In this document: positions 42,754-51,743 of the stretch, one piece after another
Layout of the letters: every line of letters starts with the position of its first letter
How positions within the stretch are numbered: the first letter of the stretch is position 1
The notes under the pieces: generated by a model
Database searches by the model: none
Told to the model about the DNA's origin: nothing
The model's input: only the letters and a program-made list of their open reading frames with translations
From: Halobacteriovorax marinus SJ
GTDB taxonomy: Bacteria; Bdellovibrionota; Bacteriovoracia; Bacteriovoracales; Bacteriovoracaceae
Length of the DNA stretch: 64,000 nucleotides
Reading direction: 5' to 3'
Assembly (NCBI RefSeq): GCF_000210915.2
Contig: NC_016620.1
Span: forward strand, 3,162,001 to 3,226,000
Made by a program: the position numbers and the translations under genes

Positions 42754-45700
42754 TTAGTGCAATTGTACTGATACTGCTTTTGATACACCTGGCTCTTGCA
42801 TTGTCACCCCATAGAGAGTGTCGTTCAATTCCATTGTCTTCTTATTGTGTGTAATAAGAATAAATTGAGAATCTGAACTCATCTCTCTTAGAAGTTCATT
42901 GAACCTACCTACGTTTGCATCATCAAGTGGAGCATCAACCTCATCCAGTAAACAGAACGGAGAAGGCTTAACAAGGAATATAGAGAAGATAAGAGAAACC
43001 GCTGTCATGGCCTTTTCACCACCTGACATGAGGTTAATATTCTGCATCTTCTTCCCTGGTGGTTTCGCAATAATGTCTACACCACATTCGCTGTCATTTA
43101 TATCTCCAGTTACCTTAAGCATGGCCTCACCACCACCAAAGATAATTGGGAAAACTTTTCTAAATCTCACATCAACTTCTTCAAAGGCGATTTTAAATCT
43201 TTCCTTAGATTTTTCATCAATGTGATTAATTGCTGTTTCAAGATCTTCTAAAGATTGCTTAAGTTCAACTTCTTGTACTCTTAGGAAATCAAATCTTAGC
43301 TTTTGACGATCGTAATCTTCGATGGCCTGCCAGTTAATTTCTCCAAGACGGTTGTACTCATTCTTATAATTCTTTAACTTATTTGAACATTCCTTAAGAT
43401 CTTGTCCATATCTTCTATGGAATTCGTAAGACTGCTTTTCAATAGTAACGAGTCCATTCTCAGTTTCCATAAAGTGCATCTGTCTTGTATCAATAAGATC
43501 ATCAAAGTCATCTTGATCGTACTCAAGGAAGCCACCAATGGCCTCACGAAGATCGATCTGATATTTTTCAAAGATATTCTTAACAACTTCGACTTCATCG
43601 TTTTGCCACTGATTAATCTTAAGTTCATATTCAGTTATATCTTTTTCGTTCTTAGCGATTTTCTTAGAAAGCTCCTTAACTTCATCTTCTCTCTCCTGCA
43701 TAGCAAGTAAGAGCTGAGTTAAGTCATCTTTCATAATTCCAAGAACATCATCTCTTTCCGATAGCTCTGAAGCCATTTCTTGATTAGATGACTCTAAAGT
43801 ATCAATTTGATCATTCGTTGTTTCAATCTCTTCATTATATTTTTCAATTAACTCTTTATTAGAAGCAATTCTCGCTGTCTGCTTATCCATTTGAGAATTA
43901 ATATCTTCAATCTGAGACTGAATTCCAGAAACTCTTTCTTTGAAAGTATTGATCTCAACTTGTTTTTCCATATAAGCTTCGCGTTCAGTCTCATATGTAC
44001 TTTTAAGGTCTGCAAGTTCGGCATTCTCTTCTTCAAAGCGAGTGCTTAATTCTTCTAGCTCTTCATCTAGAGAAGATTTATTTTTAGAGAGAGAATCTTC
44101 ACTCTCTAACATATCTAATCTAGACTTAGAGATTTCTTGTTTTCTCTTCTTTAGAATTTCAAGTCTTGTATTTCCAGACTCCATACCAGAGAGCTTAGAC
44201 TCAAGTGCTGATTTCTTAGCAGCATGATCAGCTCTTGCTTCAGAGAGAAGATTTCTCTGCTCTTCTAAGCTATCTCTCTTCTGCTCTAGAACGAGAGATT
44301 TCTCCCCTGAATTTGTCTCAAGTTCAGCAACCTCAACTCTTAACACTTCAATTTCTTTTTCCAGCTCTTGGATCTGATTATTTCTTTCGACAACACCCTG
44401 CCCCTCAGAGCTTCCAGACATTGTTAAAATTTTACCATTTCCAGGATTCTTCACTAGAAGCTTCCCATCAGTTGAACTAATGGCCTTAAATCTAATCGAA
44501 TCAGAAATTGATTTAAAAACTTCTTGATCAAACTTACTTGCAATAAAGTAACCGTCAAAGAAAGGAATTAATTTTGATTTATATTCTTCAGGAAGATTTA
44601 AAAGTTCGTGTACAGGAGTAATATCTCCACCCGTAGCAACTCTTAGTCTCTCTAAAGTTTCCTCTGAAGTAATGTCTCCATTCTTATTTGGGGCCAAGAA
44701 CTCAAGAGCTTTATCATTATTAGTTTTACACCACTCAATTACAGCTGAAACATCTTCATCTGTAGAAACAAGAGTGTCCATAAAGTCACTTAGAAGGTTT
44801 TGAACGGCCTTCGCGTGATCTTCTTCACACTGAATTAAATTACCAAGTAATTGATACTTATCAGAATCTACAGTCTCAAGAAACTCAACTGCACCTTCCC
44901 TTACACCGTCCATTGCCGCAGCAATTTCTTGAAGAGATGAGAGTTTAGATTCTTTAGTAATGAGTGACTTACTCTTTTCCTTAAGTTTAGCATCTAACTC
45001 TTTATTCGCTGAGATTAACTCTTCGATTTCAGACTTAAGCTCTGACTCAACTTCCGTAAGTTTCTCAGATAATTCTTGAGCAGTATGAACTGCATCTCTT
45101 TCATCTGCAATTTGAGTTGATACTCCAGAGTATTGCTTCTCAAGTGCCTCAATCTCTTCTGTAATATCTTGAAGGTTAGCTGCATATTCTTCGAGCTTAG
45201 AAGTATTTTGAAATGCTGCTTGAGAAAGAGTGTTAAGTTCAGATTTCTTTAACTCAATCTCTTCTTTTAAAGTATCCACCTGATCTGTTTTAAGCTCAAG
45301 TCTCTCTTTAAGTAATTCTATCTTCTCTTCTACTTCTTCAAAATTAACAGTTTCTTCATTTCTAGTTTGAAGTTCAACTAAAGAATCTTCAAGGGCCTTA
45401 ATTTTTTCTTCCCTCTCAACTAGTTCCTCTTCGAGTTCAGTCATTTCTTTCTGTCTTGTCTCAATGAGGTTTTCTTTATCAGTTAGTGTCTTACAAAGAT
45501 TTGAGAATCTCTCTTCCGCAGTTGCAAGTTGAGTAGATATTTCATTTCTTTCTTTTTGAAGAATTTCTAATTTCTCAGTTTGTTCTTCCTTCTTAAATCT
45601 CTCTTCTTCAAGTGAGATCTCTAAGGAATTCTTTCTTGTTCCCCAACCCTCTAATTCAAGAGTCTTTTCATTTAATAACGTCTTCCCATCTCTTAAATCT

Positions 45701-46434
45701 TTTAAGAGATCATAAACCTTATGCGCGTGAACAATAATATCATTTCTTTTAATTTTTTCTTTTAAAGAACGAGCTCTCTCGGCCTTCTCTGCTTGCTTTT
45801 GCAGGGCCTTTAAGTTCTTCTCAATCTCAGATTGAAGATCTTGAAGTCTATTAAGGTTTTGCTCTGTTTGCTCAATCTTCTTAAGCGATTCTTTTTTTCT
45901 AACCTTAAACTTTGTAATCCCTGCAACTTCTTCAATCATTGTACGGCGCTCTTCTGGCTTGGCCTGTACAAGTCTGTTGATCTCACCTTGGGCGATAATA
46001 GAATAAGACTTTGCCCCAGCTCCGGTATCCATGAAAACTTCTTGAATATCTTTCAATCTCGCTGGGTAATTATTAATTCTATATTCAGTTTCACCGTTTC
46101 TATATAGCTTTCTTGTTAATTGAATTTCAGAAGGGCTAGAAACTTTATTTCCAATATGGATATGCTTTCCATCATCATTTCCAAGAACTAGTGTAGCTTC
46201 AGCATATGCACCTGGATTATATTTTGATGAACCAGCAAATATTAGGTCTTTCATGGATTTACCACGAAGGTGCTTCGCCGATTGCTCACCCATGACCCAA
46301 AATAATGCGTCTACAATATTTGATTTTCCACAACCATTTGGTCCTACAATACCAGTAATCCCATCGTCGAAATGGATAGTCGTGCGATCTTTAAAGGATT
46401 TAAATCCCTGTATAACAAGTCTCTTCAATTTCAC
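42754..46434 (-). CDS. smc: chromosome segregation protein SMC
   Basis: This is a 1226-residue condensin ATPase. The N-terminal head has KLKRLVIQGFKSF, GIVGPNGCGKSNIVDALFWVMGEQ (Walker A) and QGEINRLVQAKPEERR. Two long coiled coils enclose a hinge (about 510-670, with GNLIQCEEDHAKAVQNLL). The C-terminal head has LMSGGEKAMTAVSLIFSIF (signature) and PFCLLDEVDAPLDDANVGRF (Walker B). A GTG start at 46434 with AAGGA 7 nt upstream places KLKRLVI right after it; an upstream extension of 38 residues is unlikely. ScpA and ScpB genes are not nearby. lolA begins 49 nt downstream of its stop. Confidence 0.96.
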   Translation of the reverse strand: MKLKRLVIQGFKSFKDRTTIHFDDGITGIVGPNGCGKSNIVDALFWVMGEQSAKHLRGKSMKDLIFAGSSKYNPGAYAEATLVLGNDDGKHIHIGNKVSSPSEIQLTRKLYRNGETEYRINNYPARLKDIQEVFMDTGAGAKSYSIIAQGEINRLVQAKPEERRTMIEEVAGITKFKVRKKESLKKIEQTEQNLNRLQDLQSEIEKNLKALQKQAEKAERARSLKEKIKRNDIIVHAHKVYDLLKDLRDGKTLLNEKTLELEGWGTRKNSLEISLEEERFKKEEQTEKLEILQKERNEISTQLATAEERFSNLCKTLTDKENLIETRQKEMTELEEELVEREEKIKALEDSLVELQTRNEETVNFEEVEEKIELLKERLELKTDQVDTLKEEIELKKSELNTLSQAAFQNTSKLEEYAANLQDITEEIEALEKQYSGVSTQIADERDAVHTAQELSEKLTEVESELKSEIEELISANKELDAKLKEKSKSLITKESKLSSLQEIAAAMDGVREGAVEFLETVDSDKYQLLGNLIQCEEDHAKAVQNLLSDFMDTLVSTDEDVSAVIEWCKTNNDKALEFLAPNKNGDITSEETLERLRVATGGDITPVHELLNLPEEYKSKLIPFFDGYFIASKFDQEVFKSISDSIRFKAISSTDGKLLVKNPGNGKILTMSGSSEGQGVVERNNQIQELEKEIEVLRVEVAELETNSGEKSLVLEQKRDSLEEQRNLLSEARADHAAKKSALESKLSGMESGNTRLEILKKRKQEISKSRLDMLESEDSLSKNKSSLDEELEELSTRFEEENAELADLKSTYETEREAYMEKQVEINTFKERVSGIQSQIEDINSQMDKQTARIASNKELIEKYNEEIETTNDQIDTLESSNQEMASELSERDDVLGIMKDDLTQLLLAMQEREDEVKELSKKIAKNEKDITEYELKINQWQNDEVEVVKNIFEKYQIDLREAIGGFLEYDQDDFDDLIDTRQMHFMETENGLVTIEKQSYEFHRRYGQDLKECSNKLKNYKNEYNRLGEINWQAIEDYDRQKLRFDFLRVQEVELKQSLEDLETAINHIDEKSKERFKIAFEEVDVRFRKVFPIIFGGGEAMLKVTGDINDSECGVDIIAKPPGKKMQNINLMSGGEKAMTAVSLIFSIFLVKPSPFCLLDEVDAPLDDANVGRFNELLREMSSDSQFILITHNKKTMELNDTLYGVTMQEPGVSKAVSVQLH

Positions 46435-46668
46435 AAGCGCGTCCTTTGCTTGAAATGTGTGTGTATGTCTTAGGAATCTACCATTAATAAAGGCATTTCG
46501 TACACGATTAAATGCAAAATGTAAGATCTTGTGAGGCCATCGCAACACGTACTTTCAACAACTTGGACTCATTTATTTATAGTGTGCTTTTTATTGTTTT
46601 TTGCTAATTCACTATTTTTATAAGAAAACTTAATTAACTCTCTTAATCTTGCCTTAAGAAATTAACCC

Positions 46669-46695
46669 TAAAGCTCTAAATTCATATACCGATAC
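46669..46695 (+). promoter_or_regulatory. sigma-28 (FliA)-type promoter of the MCP gene
   Basis: TAAA, exactly 15 nt, ACCGATAC matches TAAA-N15-GCCGATAA at 10 of 12 positions and lies 30 nt before the MCP ATG. FliA control of chemoreceptor genes is standard, so sequence and context agree. Confidence 0.7.
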
Positions 46696-46724
46696 TTAAG
46701 AAAACTTAAACCTTGAGAGCGGTT

Positions 46725-48317
46725 ATGAAAAAAATAAACTTTAAAATCAAACTACTTTTATTGTGTTCTTTTATGTCTCTAGTTAGTCTTGTCATAGGGG
46801 CAGTTTCCTACTTTGGATTCGATCACTTTAGTGAACTTGCAAGTGAGGTTAATCATGACGTCATTCCAAGAAGCACACTTGTTCACACTATGGATGTCAA
46901 TTATCAGAAAACGAGAATTGCCGTAAGAACATTGGGCCTATCCAATCTATCCGAAGAAGATCGAGAACAGGCCATCGCGGACTCTCTTACAGCTGTGGCG
47001 AACTATGAGAATGCAGCCAAAGATTTAGATACTAGAATCACGAAACCTATAGAGAGAGAACTCTTTAATAATGTTGCTAGTGAATGGGCCGACTTTAAAA
47101 AAGTTGGTGTTCGCGCTATCGAACTGGCAAAAGTCTATGATGAAGCGGCCAAAAAAGATCTCTTAGAAATTTTCCTCGTTCACTGCCCCAAAGCCGCTAA
47201 GAGCTACCAAGCAGTATTAGACGAATACACAAAGAATATAGAAGAAGAAGTTCTTTCTTCATCAGAAGATATTTCTAGAACAACTCATTTTTTAAATTAT
47301 CTTCTCATTGGTATTTCTTTAAGTGGTATTTGTATTGGGCTAATTGCCGGGATCGTCTTTGCCAATAAGATTTCTACTTCGATAAGAGCGACAGTTGAGT
47401 CTCTAACAGAGAGCTCTACTTTTCTAACAAATAGTGCAAATAGTATTGCCGAAACATCTCAAAACCTTTCAAGCTCAAGTGAGCAGCAAGATTCATCACT
47501 TCAAGAATCATCTGCTTCACTCGAGGAAATTAGCTCAATGGTGAGAATGACTGCTGACAATGCAATGAAGTCAAACGACCTTGCCAATAGAAGTTTAGAA
47601 AGAGCTTCTCGTGGTAAGCAAGTTGTTACAACGATGATTCATTCGATGAATAATATTAATACAGATATTGATACTATTGTAGATGAACTCGATGGTAATA
47701 ATGAAAAAATGAAGCATATCACAGAGCTTATAAATAAGATTGAGGAGAAAACTCAAATCATTAACGATATTGTTTTCCAAACAAAGCTTCTCTCGTTCAA
47801 CGCCTCAGTTGAAGCGGCGAGAGCTGGCGAAGCTGGAAAAGGTTTTGCGGTAGTTGCAGAGGAAGTTGGAAACCTTGCTCAACTTAGTGGTAAAGCATCT
47901 GTTGATATTGCAGAAATGGTTTCAAATAGCGTTGAGCAAGTAAATCATATTATTGAAGATTCTAGAGGAAGAGTTTCTTCCCTCGTTTCAAATGTTAGAA
48001 CTAGCGTTAACAATGGTTCTAGTATTGCCAATGAATGTGGTGAAATCTTAGAGAGCATTGTCGTCAGTGTAGCCGATGTAACATCTGCTATTTCAGATAT
48101 ATCTACAGCTTCACAGGAGCAGTCAAAAGGTATTGAAGAGCTTCAAGAGTCCATCTTACAAGTAGACTCTTCATCAAAATCGAATACGGGAATTGCCAAA
48201 GACGCATCAGAGATAGCTGTAAAACTGAAAGGACAAGTTGTCACAGTAAATAGTTCTATCATTGAAATTCAAAATGTTATTTTTGGTAACTTTGAAAATA
48301 AAAAGAAAGCCGCTTAA
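46725..48317 (+). CDS. methyl-accepting chemotaxis protein
   Basis: This is a 530-residue transmembrane chemoreceptor. It has membrane helices at about 5-27 and 184-206 and a periplasmic four-helix-bundle sensor between them. The cytoplasmic signalling hairpin tip reads [20 protein letters not shown], followed by [21 protein letters not shown]. The ATG at 46725 is preferred over a TTG four codons upstream. The upstream promoter is sigma-28-like, fitting co-regulation with motility. It overlaps the convergent Sel1-like gene by 4 bp. Confidence 0.95.
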   Translation: MKKINFKIKLLLLCSFMSLVSLVIGAVSYFGFDHFSELASEVNHDVIPRSTLVHTMDVNYQKTRIAVRTLGLSNLSEEDREQAIADSLTAVANYENAAKDLDTRITKPIERELFNNVASEWADFKKVGVRAIELAKVYDEAAKKDLLEIFLVHCPKAAKSYQAVLDEYTKNIEEEVLSSSEDISRTTHFLNYLLIGISLSGICIGLIAGIVFANKISTSIRATVESLTESSTFLTNSANSIAETSQNLSSSSEQQDSSLQESSASLEEISSMVRMTADNAMKSNDLANRSLERASRGKQVVTTMIHSMNNINTDIDTIVDELDGNNEKMKHITELINKIEEKTQIINDIVFQTKLLSFNASVEAARAGEAGKGFAVVAEEVGNLAQLSGKASVDIAEMVSNSVEQVNHIIEDSRGRVSSLVSNVRTSVNNGSSIANECGEILESIVVSVADVTSAISDISTASQEQSKGIEELQESILQVDSSSKSNTGIAKDASEIAVKLKGQVVTVNSSIIEIQNVIFGNFENKKKAA

Positions 48318-49243
48318 TTAGGACAAAGAGTCTTATCAAGTTTACACCCAAGCTCTCTAAATTTATTTGCGAGCTTGGGATTTCTACTTTGGTAGTTCGA
48401 ATATTTCATACAAGAGCTAGCCGATGGTCCAATTTCTGCCTGACAACTTCTTCTATAAAAGCTCATTGACCTCGCAAGGTTTTTCTTTTCAATACTCTGA
48501 GCAAACCTTAAGCAACCAATTCCAAGATCTAAGTCACAGGCCTTCTCAAAAGAAGCAAACTCGAGCTTCTCCTCTTTTTGCTCAACCTCACCAAGCGCCA
48601 AACACCCATAGGGAGATTTATTATTACAAGAAGTCTCCGCCCACTTTCTAGCGTCTTTTAAATTTCCAAGAAATAAGAAGTTATTGGCAAGCATTGTACA
48701 ACTTTCAAACTTTTCAGCTTTACAATCTTTTTCAAGGAGAGACATTCTTTCTTTTAACAGCCTTAAATAAATTTCTTGATCACTTGACTCACTCTCACTT
48801 AAATCTTTTGCTGCACTTCTTATGATTTTCGAAAAGTAAGTATCGTATTTTTCTTTCTCTTCACATGAAGACTTAAGCCCTAACTGACATCCTTTTTCAA
48901 AACTCTCTACGGCCTCAATATAAGATTTTTTCTTAAAGTAATATCTAGCGAGATGTAGACAACCTGTTGGAAAATTATAATCACAAGACTTCTTAAGGAG
49001 ATCTAAACTATTCTTAGTTTGATTTAACTTTTGGTTAACCCTCTCTAAAGCAAAGCACGATTTACCATCCTTTAAATCACACCCCTTCTTAAAGTAAATA
49101 ATGGGAGCAAGCTGATCCCCTCTCTTAGACATTTCATAGGCGTATTCAAAGCAATCATTTGCATTCGCCTTTTCACACGAATCCTTTAGATCCTTAGCGC
49201 TAATACTTAGAGATAGAATGAGTGATAGAAAAACTTGTAACAT
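48314..49243 (-). CDS. exported Sel1/TPR-like repeat protein with paired cysteines
   Basis: This is a 309-residue protein with a signal peptide ([16 protein letters not shown]). Repeats of about 36 residues each hold a pair of cysteines roughly 8 apart, for example [52 protein letters not shown] and [18 protein letters not shown]. These are the hallmarks of disulfide-bridged Sel1-like repeats as in Helicobacter cysteine-rich proteins. It is probably periplasmic or surface-located and binds other proteins. The ATG at 49243 lacks a Shine-Dalgarno sequence; a TTG 33 nt upstream is the alternative. Confidence 0.8.
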   Translation of the reverse strand: MLQVFLSLILSLSISAKDLKDSCEKANANDCFEYAYEMSKRGDQLAPIIYFKKGCDLKDGKSCFALERVNQKLNQTKNSLDLLKKSCDYNFPTGCLHLARYYFKKKSYIEAVESFEKGCQLGLKSSCEEKEKYDTYFSKIIRSAAKDLSESESSDQEIYLRLLKERMSLLEKDCKAEKFESCTMLANNFLFLGNLKDARKWAETSCNNKSPYGCLALGEVEQKEEKLEFASFEKACDLDLGIGCLRFAQSIEKKNLARSMSFYRRSCQAEIGPSASSCMKYSNYQSRNPKLANKFRELGCKLDKTLCPN

Positions 49244-49396
49244 ATAGTAATAATATAACACGGTGTTGTTATTCAAAAAATCTATAAGTTACTAGTAATT
49301 GAATCATGCTATATAAAAATTATAGATTCTCTCATTTTTAAACACAGCACAATAAATTCTAGATATAACTCCTCTCCAACGAAAAAGGGGGATCTA

Positions 49397-49759
49397 ATGA
49401 AAAGGTTATTAGTATTAACAACACTAGCACTTCTCAGCTTTAACAGTTATGCATTAAAAATTTCCAAATCTACTGTAAATTGTATTCTTGAAGAAGGGCA
49501 CATGGAGATTGTCGTTAAAGAATCAAAAGACGAGAGAATTTCAGTTGCTCTCTATGATCTAAACTTAGATTTTACTAGAGCGAAGCTCATGTATAAGAGC
49601 CCTAAGCTCACTTATAACGATTCAACGAAGACGTATCAATCAAAGAGCGGAGCAATTAACTTTCAATTCTATAAGTCTAAAGTTCAAAACTATGGCGCAG
49701 AATTAGAAGTCGAAAGTATTGATTTCTATAGCGATATGTTCTCATGTGAGAATTTCTAA
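49397..49759 (+). CDS. small exported hypothetical protein
   Basis: This is a 120-residue protein with a signal peptide (MKRLLVLTTLALLSFNSYA), a beta-rich mature part and one cysteine near each end (VNCILEE and FSCENF) that may form a disulfide. A strong Shine-Dalgarno sequence (AGGGGGATCT) precedes the ATG. The DUF5329-like gene follows 18 nt downstream on the same strand, so they are probably co-transcribed. The family is unknown. Confidence 0.65.
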   Translation: MKRLLVLTTLALLSFNSYALKISKSTVNCILEEGHMEIVVKESKDERISVALYDLNLDFTRAKLMYKSPKLTYNDSTKTYQSKSGAINFQFYKSKVQNYGAELEVESIDFYSDMFSCENF

Positions 49760-49777
49760 TTGTGATATAATTCTTGA

Positions 49778-50161
49778 ATGAGACTAGCTCTTCTATTTTT
49801 CACAATCACTATTTTTCTTTGCCAGTTCACCCTGGCAAAGGATGAAGTGAACCAAAACGAACAACGCAAAATAAACTCTCTTCTCCAAAGAATAAAAAAG
49901 TCTGAAGTGATATTTATTCGAAATGGTAGTGAGTACTCTCCTAAAGAAGCACATGATCATCTCAAAAGAAAATTAGATTACGCTCTGAATTCATGGTTTG
50001 CGCCGGCCAAAAGCAAGTGGACGGCCAAAATGTTTATCGAAGAGATTGCTTCAAAGTCTTCATTTTCCAAAAAGCCCTATCAAATTAAACTCAAAAACGG
50101 CGAAGTATTAAATACCGAAACTTGGCTCAAGAAGTTACTTAAAGAAATTGAAAAGAAGTGA
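49778..50161 (+). CDS. DUF5329/YfeK-like exported protein
   Basis: This is a 127-residue protein with a signal peptide (MRLALLFFTITIFLCQFTLA). The mature part follows the DUF5329 pattern: INSLLQRIKKSEVIFIRNGSEYSPKEAHDHL, then AKMFIEEIASKSSFSKKPYQI and a C-terminal TWLKKLLKEI. The molecular function of the family is unknown to me. Its stop is 6 nt before the 3' end of the tRNA-Pro gene on the other strand. Confidence 0.75.
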   Translation: MRLALLFFTITIFLCQFTLAKDEVNQNEQRKINSLLQRIKKSEVIFIRNGSEYSPKEAHDHLKRKLDYALNSWFAPAKSKWTAKMFIEEIASKSSFSKKPYQIKLKNGEVLNTETWLKKLLKEIEKK

Positions 50162-50167
50162 GAAAAA

Positions 50168-50242
50168 TGGTCGGGACGACTGGATTTGAACCAGCGACCC
50201 CTACTCCCCCAGAGTAGTGCGCTACCCCTGCGCTACGTCCCG
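50168..50242 (-). tRNA. tRNA-Pro (anticodon GGG)
   Basis: This is a 75-nt cloverleaf. The acceptor stem CGGGACG pairs with CGTCCCG, discriminator A and encoded CCA follow. The anticodon stem CTACT/AGTAG encloses loop CTGGGGG, giving GGG for proline. The T-arm contains GGTTCAAATCC. It shares most of its D-arm with the tRNA-Pro at 57355. Confidence 0.95.
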
Positions 50243-50316
50243 TTTCTAGATACAATATATTAAAAGAGATCAACGTAGTCTTCAAGGCTTTATAAATTTA
50301 CTGGATGAAATAGTAG

Positions 50317-50328
50317 AAAAATGGTCGG
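50317..50328. repeat. attachment-site-like direct repeat, left copy
   Basis: AAAAATGGTCGG equals the 3' ends of both tRNA-Pro genes. To its right, on the minus strand, GGGGGT and GGTTCG elements resemble a decayed tRNA T-arm. Confidence 0.45.
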
Positions 50329-50785
50329 CTCGCCAAAACCGTATACGAACCAAACCCCCACTGTTGCTATCTACCTGTTTTTATTGCACATTTTTTTCAA
50401 TAATCCCAAGGAAAATATCGGAATTTTACGGAAACTGTATCTTAATTTTGATCTCTCAATGAGCAAAATTAGTGAACTGACTGAAGGAAAGTGGCCAAAG
50501 ACTTCCATCATTGAAGCCCTTCAGGCCCATGGAATTAAGAAGTCGGACACTCCAATTCCTTCCAAACCTAAGTACGGGTACAAGGTCGAAAATGGGGAGC
50601 TGGTTCTTTGTGAAAAAGAACAGAAAATCATCAAGCTAATCTTAGAGCTTCACGACCAAGACAACTCCTTGCGAAATATAGCCAGAATTCTAAATGAGAA
50701 AAAAATCAAAGGTAAATACGGCGGTCTTTGGGACAAGTCCGTCATTTCTACCATTATAAAGCGTGAAACCAAACAGGAGGAATAA
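50321..50785 (+). CDS. recombinase-domain protein without catalytic domain
   Basis: This frame encodes up to 154 residues. The C-terminal part (KYGYKVENGELVLCEKEQ, then LILELHDQDNSLRNIARILN and KYGGLWDKSVISTIIKR) matches the DNA-binding 'Recombinase' region that follows the catalytic domain in large serine recombinases. The serine-containing resolvase domain is missing. The upstream part has a helix-turn-helix-like segment (KISELTEGKWPKTSIIEAL). The ATG at 50321 lies inside the att-like repeat, so the real start could be 50459 or an unusual codon. It may be a remnant of the island's recombinase or a standalone DNA-binding protein. The small membrane peptide gene follows 2 nt later. Confidence 0.6.
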   Translation: MVGSPKPYTNQTPTVAIYLFLLHIFFNNPKENIGILRKLYLNFDLSMSKISELTEGKWPKTSIIEALQAHGIKKSDTPIPSKPKYGYKVENGELVLCEKEQKIIKLILELHDQDNSLRNIARILNEKKIKGKYGGLWDKSVISTIIKRETKQEE

Positions 50786-50787
50786 TC

Positions 50788-50955
50788 ATGCGTGCAGTTA
50801 TCGAAATCATTCTTGCAATTGGCTTTACGGCTGTAACAGGAACGACTGTTTTAAACTTCTCTAGTAAGGCTATCAAAAAAGAAGCTCTCACAAAGGTGCA
50901 GAAAGGGCTTCCATCACTTGAGAGTTTTACAAAGAAATTAGTAAAACCTAGATAA
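50788..50955 (+). CDS. 55-residue single-span membrane peptide
   Basis: A strong Shine-Dalgarno sequence (AGGAGG) lies within the end of the preceding gene, 8 nt before the ATG. The protein begins MRAVIEIILAIGFTAVTGTTVL, a likely membrane helix, and ends in a lysine-rich tail. No family is recognised. The very close coupling with the recombinase-domain gene suggests a functional pair. Confidence 0.6.
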   Translation: MRAVIEIILAIGFTAVTGTTVLNFSSKAIKKEALTKVQKGLPSLESFTKKLVKPR

Positions 50956-51040
50956 GCTTCATTTTAAGTACTCAACAAATTGCTTTAAATCTCCTCAAAA
51001 TGCAAAGGTAAGAAGAGTTGTTAGAAGTATTTAAAAGGTA

Positions 51041-51730
51041 CTAACGATTTAAACGTTGATTGAGTAAATCAACAAGCTTACTTTGATTCTCTATGCAACA
51101 GGCTCTTGCATTAGCCTCTCTTTGTTCTAAGTGATGAAAGTATTTTCCTGAAACTAGAGCAGAAGCTTCACTAGAAGTAGCTAACCATACTTGAGTATCA
51201 ACTCCCATTTTTAAATCATCCGTAGCTTCTGATCCTCCCATTCGAGTTGGAACCCAGCCCGGATCGACAGCATTTACAAAACAGTCTGACCATTCCTTAG
51301 CAAAATAATTTGAAAGCATAGTAGCGTAAAGTTTTGAGTCAGAGTAATTAAGTTTATCCAAACGACTGAAGTCAACATGACCATTTAAGTGCATTGATGA
51401 GCTTAAAAAAATCATTCTTTTTGGCCTATGAATCAGACAACTTAATATAAAAGGGGTAAGCACATTAACAATGAATAAATCATCTGGACTTGCATTATAT
51501 ATTCCGGCATTTTGTATTATTGCATCATAAGGGCCATACTCATTAGCTTGTTCAGCAACCATCTTAATCTCTTCAAGTTTAGAAAAATCACCAATGACGT
51601 ATGTTAGATTGTCCTTCATTTGAGACTTAGAGTTTCTCGCATGAAAGATTACATCATGCCCCATCCTTAAAAGTTCGAGCCCTGCTAATTCACCTAAACC
51701 TGTTGTTGAACCAGTAATAAATATTTTCAA
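51041..51730 (-). CDS. short-chain dehydrogenase/reductase
   Basis: This is a 229-residue classical SDR. TGSTTGLGELAGLELL binds NAD(P), NAG appears in IIQNAGIY, the catalytic Ser lies in MIFLSSSMH, and LNYSDSKLY provides YxxxK. VDPGWVPTRMG is the usual post-catalytic loop. The start is TTG with AAGGA 7 nt upstream. It is last in the divergent-from-LysR operon, 13 nt after the MFS gene. The substrate is unknown. Confidence 0.88.
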   Translation of the reverse strand: MKIFITGSTTGLGELAGLELLRMGHDVIFHARNSKSQMKDNLTYVIGDFSKLEEIKMVAEQANEYGPYDAIIQNAGIYNASPDDLFIVNVLTPFILSCLIHRPKRMIFLSSSMHLNGHVDFSRLDKLNYSDSKLYATMLSNYFAKEWSDCFVNAVDPGWVPTRMGGSEATDDLKMGVDTQVWLATSSEASALVSGKYFHHLEQREANARACCIENQSKLVDLLNQRLNR

Positions 51731-51743
51731 AAGTTTTTCCTTT

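Noticed and set aside
46435-46548. 38-residue N-terminal extension of SMC
   Set aside because: The SMC family starts directly with the KLKRLVIQGFKSF segment, and AAGGA precedes the GTG at 46434.
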